From contig CANNCS010000029.1 of assembly GCA_947503115.1 (NCBI GenBank), positions 1 through 37,400 on the forward strand: 37,400 nt of DNA, given 5' to 3'. This stretch comes from an uncultured Marivita sp. GTDB taxonomy: Bacteria; Pseudomonadota; Alphaproteobacteria; Rhodobacterales; Rhodobacteraceae. Made by a program: the position numbers and the translations under genes. Positions 22,815-31,102 of the stretch are shown piece by piece. Position 1 is the stretch's first letter; each line of letters opens with the position of its first letter. The notes below the pieces were generated by a model. It ran no database searches. It worked only from the letters and a program-made list of their open reading frames with translations, and was not told the origin of the DNA.

Positions 22815-25171
22815 TCCGGCTGTTCGCAGCGCTTCGGGCGGCAACGTTCTTTTTCCTGCTCGCGGCATCGGTCGTCTGCGCGCAAACCGACCAATTGGAT
22901 TACATCGCGTGGGAGCAGGTCGCGACCCGCGCAGAAGCAGCTATTGAGTCCGGGGATGTGTCGACCGAGGCACTGGAGACCCTGCGCTCTGATCTTTCGT
23001 CGTATCGCGACCAGCTGTTGGGATTGCAGAATGCCGGCGATCCGCGGCTGGCCACACTTCAATCGCAACTAGATGCGCTAGGAATTCCATCCGAGGATGG
23101 TTCTGAACCAGAAGAGATCGCGCAGCGCAGGCAGGAATTACTGGCCCAGATCAGCCAACTTCAGGCACCACTATTGCGCGTCGTGGAAGCCTATAATCGT
23201 GCGGATGGGTTGATCAACGCGATCGACGAGATCATTCGTTCACGTGAGACAGAGCGCCTTTTGCAACGCGACCCCGAGCCACTGGATCCGCGCCTATGGG
23301 GCCCTGCGATCACCAGTCTGTTCGTACCATTCCAAGAGATCGCCAGTGAGGTGAAAACCAACTTGGGAAACCAAGTGAGGCGACAAGCGCTTGTGGACCA
23401 GTTGCCAGCAATTCTAGCGCTGCTCGCTGCAGCTCTGCTTTTGTTGTTTCGTGCGCCCAAGCTGATTGACCGGCTGGGCGCATGGTTAAGGTCGAAGACG
23501 CGACGCGGCACCGGCGTATGGAGCACACTCTTGTCGCTTTTGCGGCTGACGCTGCCCACAGGCGGTCTGCTGATCGTCGTGCTGGCTGCCAACATAAGCA
23601 ATATGCTCGGTACGCGGGGCACTCAGATTATCTTCGTTCTGCCGTTGATGCTGTTTGTGGTGCTTGTCGCGCGATGGCTCGCGGCTGAGACTTTTTCCAG
23701 CGATGATGGCATCAACACGATCCCGCTCTCGCAGCAACGCCGGACAGAAGCGCGCTACTATGTGAACTCGCTGTCATTGCTGCTCGCGGTGAATGCGCTC
23801 TTTGCCTATCTGATCGAGATCGGGGAATGGGCGGACGAGACAAAGGCCGTTCTGGGATTTGTGATCCATTTGCTGTGCGGTTTGATCTTGTTCCGCCTCG
23901 GGCAGATCCTGCGTCGTACCGGGCCCCAAGTTTCCCCTGATGCCGAGGCGCAGGGTGAACCTATGCCGTTGTCGTTCCCGTCTCGGCTGGCTCGGCTGGC
24001 GGGGCAGGGCGCGATGTTTGTTGGGGTCGCTGGGCCTTTGCTTTCGGCCATCGGCTATTTCAACATTGCCTTCGCCTTGATTTTCCCGACCATCGTCACG
24101 TTGGGCCTGTTCGCATTTCTTTTGATCCTGCAACGCCTGACACGCGACGTGTACCATCTGTTCAGCGGCAAGCCGCTTGACGAAAATCAGAGCCTTCTGC
24201 CGGTTGTAACCGGAAGTCTTCTAACAATAGCGGCTTTGCCAGTGCTCGCGCTGATCTGGGGCGCACGGGTGGCCGATCTGACCGAACTTTGGGCGCGCTT
24301 TCAGGCGGGGTTCTCTTTTGGCGATACACAGATTTCGCCGACGGATTTTCTGACTTTCGCGGCTGTATTTGCAATCGGCTATATCCTGACCCGGCTTCTG
24401 CAAGGTGGGCTCCGCGGATCAGTTCTACCCAAAACGCGCCTCGACAAAGGGGGGCAAACCGCAATCGTTTCGGGCACGGGCTACTTGGGCATTTTCCTGT
24501 CAGCCATCATTGCGATCACTGCGGCCGGAATTGATCTGACGGCTCTGGCCTTTGTCGCTGGCGCGTTGTCGGTCGGGATCGGTTTTGGCCTTCAGAACAT
24601 CGTCCAAAATTTTGTGTCCGGGATCATTCTGCTGATCGAACGGCCGATTTCGGAAGGTGACTGGATCGAAGTGAATGGTCAGCACGGCACGGTGCGCGAT
24701 ATCTCTGTGCGATCGACCCGGATCGAGACCTTCGACCGGACAGAGGTGATTGTTCCTAATGCGGACCTCGTGTCGAATTCGGTGACGAATTACACCCGAG
24801 GCAACACTCTGGGCCGTCTGGTTGTCGAGGTGGGCGTGGCTTACGGAAGCGATACGCGCAAGGTCGAGGACATTCTCTACAAGATCGCCCGCAATCACGA
24901 GATGGTGCTGATGAACCCGGAACCCTTCGTGCATTTCAAAGGGTTTGGTGCAGATTCACTTGATTTTGATGTGCGTATGATCCTGCGGGATGTCACCAAA
25001 ATTCTGGTTGTCCGCACGGAAGTGAACCATCAGATCAACGAAGCGTTCAAACGCGAAGGCGTCGAGATCCCCTTCGCTCAGCGCGACATCTGGCTGCGTA
25101 ACCCCGAGGCATTGCCCGGTGCGCGCCCCACACAGGAACGTCGCACCGACCCTGAGGAGCCGACATCGTGA
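22811..25171 (+). CDS. Large MscS-type mechanosensitive channel (DUF3772)
   Basis: This is a 786-residue inner-membrane channel that would open under membrane tension to release solutes. A signal peptide (about 1-24, ending VVCA) leads to a periplasmic, helical DUF3772-like region (25-190). Several membrane segments follow, then the MscS core: the pore helix and gly-rich turn VAGALSVGIGFGLQNIVQNF (about 584-603), and the beta domain with ERPISEGDWIEVNGQHGTVRDISVRSTRIETFDRTEVIVPNADL. The C-terminus is a short charged tail. The length fits the MscK/YbiO-like large class. The start overlaps the cysK stop, and the 3' end overlaps the AlaX gene by GTGA, which suggests one operon. The link between cysteine synthesis, tension release and tRNA editing is not obvious. 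Confidence 0.9.
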   Translation: MIRLFAALRAATFFFLLAASVVCAQTDQLDYIAWEQVATRAEAAIESGDVSTEALETLRSDLSSYRDQLLGLQNAGDPRLATLQSQLDALGIPSEDGSEPEEIAQRRQELLAQISQLQAPLLRVVEAYNRADGLINAIDEIIRSRETERLLQRDPEPLDPRLWGPAITSLFVPFQEIASEVKTNLGNQVRRQALVDQLPAILALLAAALLLLFRAPKLIDRLGAWLRSKTRRGTGVWSTLLSLLRLTLPTGGLLIVVLAANISNMLGTRGTQIIFVLPLMLFVVLVARWLAAETFSSDDGINTIPLSQQRRTEARYYVNSLSLLLAVNALFAYLIEIGEWADETKAVLGFVIHLLCGLILFRLGQILRRTGPQVSPDAEAQGEPMPLSFPSRLARLAGQGAMFVGVAGPLLSAIGYFNIAFALIFPTIVTLGLFAFLLILQRLTRDVYHLFSGKPLDENQSLLPVVTGSLLTIAALPVLALIWGARVADLTELWARFQAGFSFGDTQISPTDFLTFAAVFAIGYILTRLLQGGLRGSVLPKTRLDKGGQTAIVSGTGYLGIFLSAIIAITAAGIDLTALAFVAGALSVGIGFGLQNIVQNFVSGIILLIERPISEGDWIEVNGQHGTVRDISVRSTRIETFDRTEVIVPNADLVSNSVTNYTRGNTLGRLVVEVGVAYGSDTRKVEDILYKIARNHEMVLMNPEPFVHFKGFGADSLDFDVRMILRDVTKILVVRTEVNHQINEAFKREGVEIPFAQRDIWLRNPEALPGARPTQERRTDPEEPTS

Positions 25172-25896
25172 CCGACCACTTGGACCCGCTCTTTCGAACT
25201 GATGCCTATGCCCGAGAAGTTACGGCCCGGGTCGTGTCCCATACCGAAGAGGGAGGCGTCGTATTGGATACGGCGTTGTTCTACCCAACAGGGGGCGGGC
25301 AACCCGGGGATAGCGGCTGGATCGATTGGGACGGCACATCGCTCGCGATTGCCACCACGGTTAAGGGGGTAGGAACTGAGAGCGTGTTGGTGCCCGCCGA
25401 ACCCACCCGTTTGCCGCCGATTGGGGCGCATGTGGTGCAGCGGCTTGATTGGGATCGCCGCCACAAACATATGCGCGTGCACACCGCCTTGCATCTTTTG
25501 TCAGTGGTCATTCCTCTGCCCGTAACCGGCGGCGCAATTGGCGCAGGACGTGGGCGTCTGGATTTCATGATGCCAGAGCCACCAGAAGACCGGGACGCCT
25601 TGGAAGAAGAGCTGAACCGCTTGATTGACCGAGATCTTCTCGTGACGGACAGCTGGATTACCGATGCCGATTTGGATGCAAACCCATCGCTTGTGAAAAC
25701 CATGTCCGTGCAGCCGCCCCGAGGCAGCGGTCGGGTGCGCCTCGTGCGGATCGGAGAGGGTGGAGATCAGGTTGATCTGCAACCTTGCGGCGGCACTCAT
25801 GTGGCCCGCACCGGAGAGATCGGGCGTGTTGTGTTCGGTAAGATCGAGAACAAGGGCAAGCAGAACCGTAGGGTGAACATTTCTTTGGAGGCGTAA
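25168..25896 (+). CDS. AlaX-type alanyl-tRNA editing protein
   Basis: A free-standing editing enzyme that removes Ser (or Gly) wrongly attached to tRNA-Ala. The 242-residue protein has the zinc motifs HTALH (105-109) and CGGTH (207-211) of the AlaRS editing domain, with the TGGGQPGDSG block (41-50) in the N-terminal barrel. This is the longer AlaX class, which keeps the N-terminal glycine-rich part. The start is a GTG (25168) overlapping the previous stop TGA, so translation is probably coupled; no ATG gives a better N-terminus. It ends in TAATG, overlapping the next start by one base. Confidence 0.92.
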   Translation: MTDHLDPLFRTDAYAREVTARVVSHTEEGGVVLDTALFYPTGGGQPGDSGWIDWDGTSLAIATTVKGVGTESVLVPAEPTRLPPIGAHVVQRLDWDRRHKHMRVHTALHLLSVVIPLPVTGGAIGAGRGRLDFMMPEPPEDRDALEEELNRLIDRDLLVTDSWITDADLDANPSLVKTMSVQPPRGSGRVRLVRIGEGGDQVDLQPCGGTHVARTGEIGRVVFGKIENKGKQNRRVNISLEA

Positions 25897-26270
25897 TGCA
25901 CCGCAGTGTATTCTTGGTTGTCGGCGGATTTGTGATCCTCATTGGGCTGGCGTTGTTATTCGCGCCGGCAAGTTACTTTCAGCTCTATGCTGTTGCCTAT
26001 GCGGCAGAAATGAATTTTCCGGCACAGCGCTTTGCGCCTGCCGTGGTGGCACTGGGTGTCGTTCTGATCTGTGCGCGCAAGCTTGAGCAGGGGCCGTTTG
26101 TTGGAACGCTTAGTCTGATCTCGGCATTTGCCTTTCTCGGCGTGGCGGCAACCGGCGTTCAAGCCTGGATCGTCGGGACCGCTCGTCCGACGATCCTTGG
26201 TGCAGCCGCCCTGGAGATCGCCGTTGCCCTTGTTTTTCTGTGGCTATGGTCCCGAATACGGAACCATTGA
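25896..26270 (+). CDS. Small four-helix membrane protein (DUF4345-like)
   Basis: A 124-residue protein with four hydrophobic segments: FLVVGGFVILIGLALLFAP, APAVVALGVVLICA, GTLSLISAFAFLGVAATG and ILGAAALEIAVALVFLWLW. The layout and the GLALLFAP turn after the first helix resemble DUF4345 proteins, which have no known function. The ribosome binding site GGAGG overlaps the AlaX gene end, so it is the last gene of the operon. No catalytic residues are visible. The family call is tentative. Confidence 0.6.
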   Translation: MHRSVFLVVGGFVILIGLALLFAPASYFQLYAVAYAAEMNFPAQRFAPAVVALGVVLICARKLEQGPFVGTLSLISAFAFLGVAATGVQAWIVGTARPTILGAAALEIAVALVFLWLWSRIRNH

Positions 26271-26338
26271 AGAAAGTTGTGACTTTACGCAACAATCGCC
26301 CTTGCATCCCCCCAATGCTTTCTTCTAAACACCGCCTC

Positions 26339-26428
26339 GGACAGGTGGCCGAGTGGTCGAAGGCGCGCGCCTGGAAAGTGCGTAGGCGGGAGACCGTCTC
26401 GAGGGTTCGAATCCCTTCCTGTCCGCCA
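26339..26428 (+). tRNA. tRNA-Ser (anticodon GGA)
   Basis: The 7-bp acceptor stem GGACAGG/CCTGTCC closes the molecule, and CCA is encoded (26426-26428). The anticodon loop CTGGAAA gives GGA, reading UCC and UCU. A long variable arm of class II tRNAs (GCGTAGGCGGGAGACCGTCTC region) and the T-arm GGGTTCGAATCCC are clear. The 3' end of such genes is a common integration site; here it is followed by a terminator, decayed DNA and a catabolic cluster. Confidence 0.97.
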
Positions 26429-26452
26429 CCCACAATTGCCGAAACCGAAGCC

Positions 26453-26480
26453 GGGCCTTAACAGGCCCCTTTTTTCTTTT
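26453..26480 (+). terminator. Terminator after tRNA-Ser
   Basis: GGGCCT (26453-26458) pairs with AGGCCC (26463-26468) over a TAAC loop, followed by CTTTTTTCTTTT. It is a clear rho-independent terminator. Confidence 0.9.
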
Positions 26481-26504
26481 GGTATCAAAGGGGTTTAGTC
26501 CTGG

Positions 26505-26578
26505 CGACCGCCCTTTAGAGACAGCAAAAACGGTCAAAATCGGTCTCTGAACCGCATTTGTCTCTAATCGACCGCCCT
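26505..26578. repeat. Small inverted-repeat element flanked by 10-base direct repeats
   Basis: CGACCGCCCT occurs at 26505-26514 and 26569-26578. Directly inside are inverted repeats TTAGAGACA (26515-26523) and TGTCTCTAA (26559-26567). The arrangement, direct repeat / inverted repeat / 35-base core / inverted repeat / direct repeat, resembles a minimal transposon-like element with target duplication. It is only 53 bases long, far shorter than typical MITEs, so it could instead be a recombination or protein-binding site. Confidence 0.5.
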
Positions 26579-27063
26579 AGGCCCTCGGAAGGACGGTTTA
26601 AAAAGAGTGTTTATTTTCCGTGCCTTGTCGTTTTTGCCCGAGCGCCTTTTTCGAAAGTGCAACCGATAGCACAATGCGTTGCGAATCCGGAGGACGGGCA
26701 CAGGTCGGTCGATATGGGCGGATAACGGTCGTTCACTGCGCCATGGTCGAATTTCGGTGAAGCGGACCCAACCGCCGTTCAGTGGGTTGTCGTCAAGGTC
26801 CGCTTTGTTCTGTTCGCGGCGGCGGCGTGAAACACTACGTTCTGGAACCCGACGTGCTCTGTGGTTATGATGTGCCCTGACCGCTTCAGTGCAAGCTGAC
26901 ATTCATACAAGAATTTTGCCGGATTGAAGTTTGTATTGGCGCACATTGTCTTCGAGTTGATGGTGACGACGTCCATGCCTTTCATCAGCTGTAGCCATTG
27001 AAGAAGCTGGCTTTGCCACTTGGTGTACCCAGGCGGGTTATGGACCAAGCGCTGGCGGCACAT
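26564..27063 (-). pseudogene. Decayed coding region of uncertain identity
   Basis: Two overlapping minus-strand frames look like pieces of one gene. The upstream part (27063-26779) contains MDVVTINSKTM and NPAKFLYECQLALKRSGHIITT, which recalls the motif 'NP..FL.EC..VLKPGG....TT' of class I SAM-dependent methyltransferases. The downstream part in another frame (to 26564) contains NPLNGGWVRFTEI and a basic tail. A frameshift near 26825 could join them. The match is loose and no start is convincing, so this may be a remnant or non-coding. No intact gene is seen in 26481-27153. Confidence 0.25.
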
Positions 27064-27153
27064 AGTGTGATTTTGAACTCCGATCTATTTGACATGGTTG
27101 GCGCCAGTGGTGTGAAAACCAATCATTTGCCTGTTCGAGATAGCATATGACCC

Positions 27154-27201
27154 TATAAAGGCGGAGTTAGCGCAAGTTATAAACGCGGAGGTAGCACAAA
27201 T
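27154..27201 (+). repeat. 24-base tandem duplication upstream of the LysR gene
   Basis: Two units, TATAAAGGCGGAGTTAGCGC plus AAGT (27154-27177) and TATAAACGCGGAGGTAGCAC plus AAAT (27178-27201), match at 20 of 24 positions. The second ends directly before the TTG start and supplies the GGAGG ribosome binding site. The repeat may be a duplicated regulator site or a duplicated ribosome-binding region. Confidence 0.7.
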
Positions 27202-27202
27202 T

Positions 27203-28147
27203 TTGCGAAAGGGTTTTCAACAGGGGATTACACTTCGGCACTTGCGTGCTCTTGTTGCGTTGTCGGATCTGAAACTAATCGCGAGGGTTTCTGAAGCGCT
27301 TGGGGTGACGCAGCCAGCCGTGTCAAAACAAATTGCCGAGTTGGAAAAGATCGTTGGCGTGCCCGTCGTGACCCGGGATCGCAACAGGCTTTACCTGACG
27401 CCGATCGGCGCGAGGCTTGCTGAACATGCGCGTCAGGCGCTTGGGCAACTTGATCGCGCCGCCTTTGATATCGAGGCGATGACAAGCGGTGTGTCGGGCT
27501 CTGTTGCGGTCGGTGTCGTCAGTTCCGTTGCGCCGACACTCTTGCCCAGCACGATTTCCTTGTTCAAGCGCAGCACACCACAGGCAAACGTTTCAGTCTC
27601 CGAAGGACATTTCGTCGAACTATTGCCGCAACTCGAAGCTGGCGCCCTGGATCTGTTGATAGCACGGGTTTGGCAGCCTCAGGAAGTGGCTGGTATTAAC
27701 CAAATGGCCTTGTTCTCCGAGCCTGTCGTCGTTGTCTCAGGGCATAATCACCCGCTAGCACAAGAGACGGCCGTCAAGTGGGCGGATGTTGCAAATTTCC
27801 CTTGGATACTCCCGAAACCAAACTCGGTAGCCCGACAGGCCGTGGACGCGCTTTTTGCCACCAATGGGCTATCACCACCCACGAATACAATTTCATCCCT
27901 GTCGCTGGTGCTGAATGTCGAGCTATTGCGGGTCATGCCTGCCCTTGGGTTGCTGCCACAGCGGCTGGCGCAGACACAGGCGAGGCGAGGCGAGCTCGTC
28001 ACGCTGCCGCTGGATACACATGATTTGCTATCAGAGGCGCGGTGTTTCTGGCGCAAGGAGCATTTCGCACAGAATGCGGCGCTTGTCTTGTTCCTGAAGT
28101 GTCTGGAGCAAGCAACGCAAGATATCAAAACCATTCCATTTGGTTAA
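27203..28147 (+). CDS. LysR family transcriptional regulator
   Basis: This 314-residue protein has the LysR winged helix at 9-70 (LRHLRALVALSDLKLIARVSEALGVTQPAVSKQIAELEKIVG) and a periplasmic-binding-like effector domain after about 95 (GSVAVGVVSSVAPTLLPSTI). It resembles the GbpR/CbbR-like group with LGLLPQRLA near the end. The start is probably the TTG at 27203; GGAGG lies 11 bases upstream, somewhat far, and no ATG is near. It lies in the same direction as the amidase, TRAP and malonyl-CoA genes and is their likely regulator. The 117-base gap to the amidase has no terminator; LysR-type sites (T-N11-A) could lie there. Malonate operons in rhizobia use a GntR regulator, so a LysR would be a different solution. 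Confidence 0.92.
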   Translation: MRKGFQQGITLRHLRALVALSDLKLIARVSEALGVTQPAVSKQIAELEKIVGVPVVTRDRNRLYLTPIGARLAEHARQALGQLDRAAFDIEAMTSGVSGSVAVGVVSSVAPTLLPSTISLFKRSTPQANVSVSEGHFVELLPQLEAGALDLLIARVWQPQEVAGINQMALFSEPVVVVSGHNHPLAQETAVKWADVANFPWILPKPNSVARQAVDALFATNGLSPPTNTISSLSLVLNVELLRVMPALGLLPQRLAQTQARRGELVTLPLDTHDLLSEARCFWRKEHFAQNAALVLFLKCLEQATQDIKTIPFG

Positions 28148-28199
28148 GATTTCCGGCGAATTTTTCATTATTAAATGCCAAGATCATCTCTTAGCTTAA

Positions 28200-28216
28200 C
28201 CAAACACACGGTTTGG
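28200..28216 (+). promoter_or_regulatory. Palindrome overlapping the leader ribosome binding site
   Basis: CCAAAC (28200-28205) and GTTTGG (28211-28216) form a perfect 6-bp inverted repeat around ACACG. The right arm runs into GGGAGGG, the best Shine-Dalgarno in the region, so in RNA the hairpin would partly cover it; in DNA it could be an operator for the LysR protein. Confidence 0.45.
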
Positions 28217-28226
28217 GAGGGCTATT

Positions 28227-28268
28227 GTGTCTATTCGTATGAACTTAAAGAATTGTGCGCGCTCGTGA
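28227..28268 (+). CDS. Possible leader peptide overlapping the amidase start
   Basis: A GTG codon 5 bases after GGGAGGG opens a 13-codon frame, MSIRMNLKNCARS, that ends in TGA at 28266-28268. That stop overlaps the GTG (28265) which is the best amidase start, giving a GTGA junction typical of translational coupling. The strong ribosome binding site belongs to this frame and not to the amidase. It may be a coupling leader, or the trace of a one-base frameshift that moved the original amidase start out of frame. Confidence 0.4.
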   Translation: MSIRMNLKNCARS

Positions 28269-29791
28269 GCAACTCCAAGCTTTGCGCGCTCTCCGCTGGT
28301 GAGGTTCTAGCCGCTTTTGCGGCCAAATCCCTGACGCCGAGCGAATATCTTGCAGCTTGCCTAGAGCAGATAACGCAGTTCAATCCCAAAATTAATGCCT
28401 TGGCGGCGATGGACGTCGAAGGCGCTGTTGTCAGCGCCGAAGAGGCTACACAGCGCTGGCAGTCCGGCACGCCCATGGGGCCGCTGGATGGTCTGCCAAT
28501 TGGTGTGAAGGATTTGCAGGACACGAAGGGATTGCTGACCACGCATGGCAGCATCCGCGCAAGGGGTCATGTGCCTAACGATGATCTGCCAATGGTCGCA
28601 CGCCTGCGCGCGGCGGGCGCCATTATTCTTGCCAAGACAAATGTTCCCGAGGTGGGGGCCGGAGGAAACAGTCGTAATCCCGTCTGGGGTGCGACGGGTA
28701 ACCCGTTTGATGCCAATTTGGTTGCGGGTGGATCGTCGGGTGGCTCGGCCGCGGCGCTGGCGGCCAACCTGCTGCCGCTTTGCACAGGTTCTGATACGGG
28801 CGGCTCGCTCCGGATGCCCGCTGCCCTTTGCGGCATCGTTGGCTATCGCCCGTCAGTTTGTGTGATCGCCCACCCCACGCGCCCCTTGGGGTGGTCAGGG
28901 ATTTCTGTACTGGGTCCGATGGCGCGTACAATCGATGACCTGACGTTGATGTTGGAGGTGTGCCGCGGGCACGACCTTGATGATCCTTTGTCGGCTCCAG
29001 TATCGGCTCGCTTCGACGACTTGCCCGAGGTGCTTTTGCAAGACTTGCGTGTCGGGTACAGCGAAGACTTTGGCGGTGCCCCCGTCGACCCGGCCATTCG
29101 CGAGACTTTTAAAGCCCGTGTGGAAACACTGCGCCCGCAAGTTAAAGAGTGCCGCCCCGTGGACCTTGATCTCGGGGACATGGATCGCTGTTTTGACATC
29201 CTGCGTGCTGAAAGCTTTGCTGTCGCCTTTGGCGCGGGTGTCCGAGAAGATCCCGACGGCTTTGGCCCGCATATCAAAGAGAATGTTGCGCTCGGTCAGG
29301 CCATGTCCTTGGCGGATCGCGGTTGGGCGCACAATGAGCAGACTCGCATTCTGCGCCGTTTCAACGCTCTAATGCGCGAAGTCGATGTGATTGTGCTGCC
29401 GACTTCGCCGGTGTCACCTTTTGCGTGGACCCAATCACACCCTACCCAAATCGACGGGCAGGACATGGACATCTACTATCGCTGGCTGGCGCTGTGCTAT
29501 CGCGGTTCGCTTAGCGGGGGGCCTGCGATTACGCTGCCTTGCGGACGCGATGCTTTTGGCATGCCCTTTGGACTCCAGATGCTAGGAGCGGTGCGAGGCG
29601 ACGAACAGCTTCTGAGCGCCGCCATGGCCATCGAAAGTCTGTTCGCCGCCGAAGCAGAAACAGCACGCCCCTTGGCCGATATGAAGACCCTTGCCCTTTC
29701 GAAGATCAATCTGCGGTCGATCGTGACGCACCCGCCGATCCTAGCCGAATCCGGGCAATCGGCGCGCGCGTCCCTGCAAACGGCGGTGTAG
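28265..29791 (+). CDS. Amidase-signature family hydrolase (possible malonamate hydrolase)
   Basis: The enzyme hydrolyses an amide to acid and ammonia using a Ser-cisSer-Lys triad. All three are visible: Lys82 (PIGVKDLQDTKG), Ser157 (AGGSSGGSAAAL) and Ser181 (GSDTGGSLRMPA). From the GTG at 28265 the protein has 508 residues, near the family norm; homology begins right after it (LCALSAGEVLAAFAAKSLTPSEYL). A longer in-frame version from the ATG at 28175 adds 30 residues with no ribosome binding site. The next genes are a TRAP transporter and malonate enzymes. A related amidase, malonamidase E2 of Bradyrhizobium, turns malonamate into malonate, which makes that reaction a good guess here, but the substrate cannot be read from the sequence. 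Confidence 0.88.
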   Translation: MSNSKLCALSAGEVLAAFAAKSLTPSEYLAACLEQITQFNPKINALAAMDVEGAVVSAEEATQRWQSGTPMGPLDGLPIGVKDLQDTKGLLTTHGSIRARGHVPNDDLPMVARLRAAGAIILAKTNVPEVGAGGNSRNPVWGATGNPFDANLVAGGSSGGSAAALAANLLPLCTGSDTGGSLRMPAALCGIVGYRPSVCVIAHPTRPLGWSGISVLGPMARTIDDLTLMLEVCRGHDLDDPLSAPVSARFDDLPEVLLQDLRVGYSEDFGGAPVDPAIRETFKARVETLRPQVKECRPVDLDLGDMDRCFDILRAESFAVAFGAGVREDPDGFGPHIKENVALGQAMSLADRGWAHNEQTRILRRFNALMREVDVIVLPTSPVSPFAWTQSHPTQIDGQDMDIYYRWLALCYRGSLSGGPAITLPCGRDAFGMPFGLQMLGAVRGDEQLLSAAMAIESLFAAEAETARPLADMKTLALSKINLRSIVTHPPILAESGQSARASLQTAV

Positions 29792-29795
29792 CGTG

Positions 29796-31079
29796 ATGTG
29801 GTATGTTCCGATAGTTTTCATCATCCTGCTGATCAGTGGCACGGCTTTTGCCTATCTCATGGGGGCGGTCTCGGTCCTGACGTTCATCGCTGTCGACAAA
29901 ACCCAGTTTCTGTCGATCCTGCCGCAGCGCATTTTTGCCCAGTTGGACGTTTTTGCCTTTATGGCGATGCCTCTGTTCATTCTGACCGCAGAGATCATGA
30001 GCCGCGCAGGGGTGACCCGCAGCCTGATTGATTTCGCCATGTCTATTGTCGGACGCTTTCGCGGTGGTCTGGGTCATGTGAACATTCTCACGAGTGTATT
30101 CTTCGCAGGCATTTCAGGTTCTGCGATTGCCGATAGTGCCGCCTTGTCCCGCACATTTGTGCCCGAGATGAAGGCACGCGGCTATGATCCTTATTATGCA
30201 GGCGCGATTACGGCAGCGTCTTCGATGATCGGCCCGATCATTCCTCCGTCGATCATCATGATCATCTATGGCGGCCTGACGGGTGCTTCTGTTGCAGCTT
30301 TGTTCATTGCAGGCGTGATCCCCGGCCTGATGCTTGCCGCTGCGCTGATGATCTTGAACGCTGTCATCGCGCATGTGAAGGGGCATCCAGGCGGTGCATC
30401 CTACGACCTGCCGCGCTTTCTGCCCAGCTTGCTGAACGCAGCTCCTGCTTTGTGCTTGCCTGTAGTGATCCTTGGCTCGCTGGTCTTTGGGCTTGCCACC
30501 CCGACTGAAGGCTCTGCCATCGCCGTGTTTTTCGCGCTCATGGCCGGCCAGTTCTACAAGGGCCTCAGCTGGCGCATGATCGTTGATGCGATCGAGGCCA
30601 CGGCAAAAATGACCGGAACGATCTTTATCATTCTCGCTGCGATTTCGGTGCTGGGCTATCTGGCAGGGCAGCTTGGATGGTCTCAGGCGCTGGCAAATTG
30701 GGTGGAGTCCTTCGGACTGACAGGTACGAAATACCTGTTTTTCCTTGTGATCATCTTCTTGATCGCGGGCATGTTCATGGACACGCCCGTCGCCCTCACT
30801 CTGCTGATCCCGCTCTTTGCTCCGCAGGCAATGGAGCAAGGCATCAGCTCGATCCAGCTTGGTATCGTGCTGTGCTTCAATCTGTGCATCGGTCTGATCA
30901 CGCCGCCTTTGGGCAAATGCCTTGTGGTCGTCTCGGCGCTGACAAATCTTAACTACTGGCGGCTGGCTTACGCTGTGCTGCCCTTCATTCTCGTTCAGGT
31001 ACTGCTTCTGCTGGCGCTGGTCTACTGGCCCGCGCTCAGCCTGACTTTGCCGCGCCTGTTCGGATTTTCTGTGAACTAA
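29796..31079 (+). CDS. TRAP transporter large permease (DctM family)
   Basis: The 12-helix, Na+-coupled subunit of a tripartite ATP-independent periplasmic transporter. The 427-residue protein shows the DctM features AMPLFILTAEIMSRAGVTRSLIDFA, GGLGHVNILTSVFFAGISGSAIADSAAL, MIGPIIPPSIIMIIYG, and VFGLATPTEGSAIAVFFA, with the C-terminal GLITPPLGKCLVVVSALTN. The ATG at 29796 lies four bases after the amidase stop; a GTG three bases earlier is an alternative. Together with the following binding protein and small permease it should import an organic anion, plausibly malonate or malonamate. The order large permease, binding protein, small permease is unusual; P-Q-M is more common. Confidence 0.93.
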   Translation: MWYVPIVFIILLISGTAFAYLMGAVSVLTFIAVDKTQFLSILPQRIFAQLDVFAFMAMPLFILTAEIMSRAGVTRSLIDFAMSIVGRFRGGLGHVNILTSVFFAGISGSAIADSAALSRTFVPEMKARGYDPYYAGAITAASSMIGPIIPPSIIMIIYGGLTGASVAALFIAGVIPGLMLAAALMILNAVIAHVKGHPGGASYDLPRFLPSLLNAAPALCLPVVILGSLVFGLATPTEGSAIAVFFALMAGQFYKGLSWRMIVDAIEATAKMTGTIFIILAAISVLGYLAGQLGWSQALANWVESFGLTGTKYLFFLVIIFLIAGMFMDTPVALTLLIPLFAPQAMEQGISSIQLGIVLCFNLCIGLITPPLGKCLVVVSALTNLNYWRLAYAVLPFILVQVLLLLALVYWPALSLTLPRLFGFSVN

Positions 31080-31102
31080 TCAAACCTAAGGGAGGACTAC
31101 CA

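Noticed and set aside
21681-22868. A 395-codon open frame on the minus strand opposite cysK
   Set aside because: cysK is unmistakable on the plus strand with all motifs; the antisense frame has no family features and is a composition effect.
28175-28264. Upstream ATG at 28175 as the amidase start
   Set aside because: It has no ribosome binding site, and the 30 extra residues do not resemble an amidase N-terminus; family similarity begins after the GTG at 28265.
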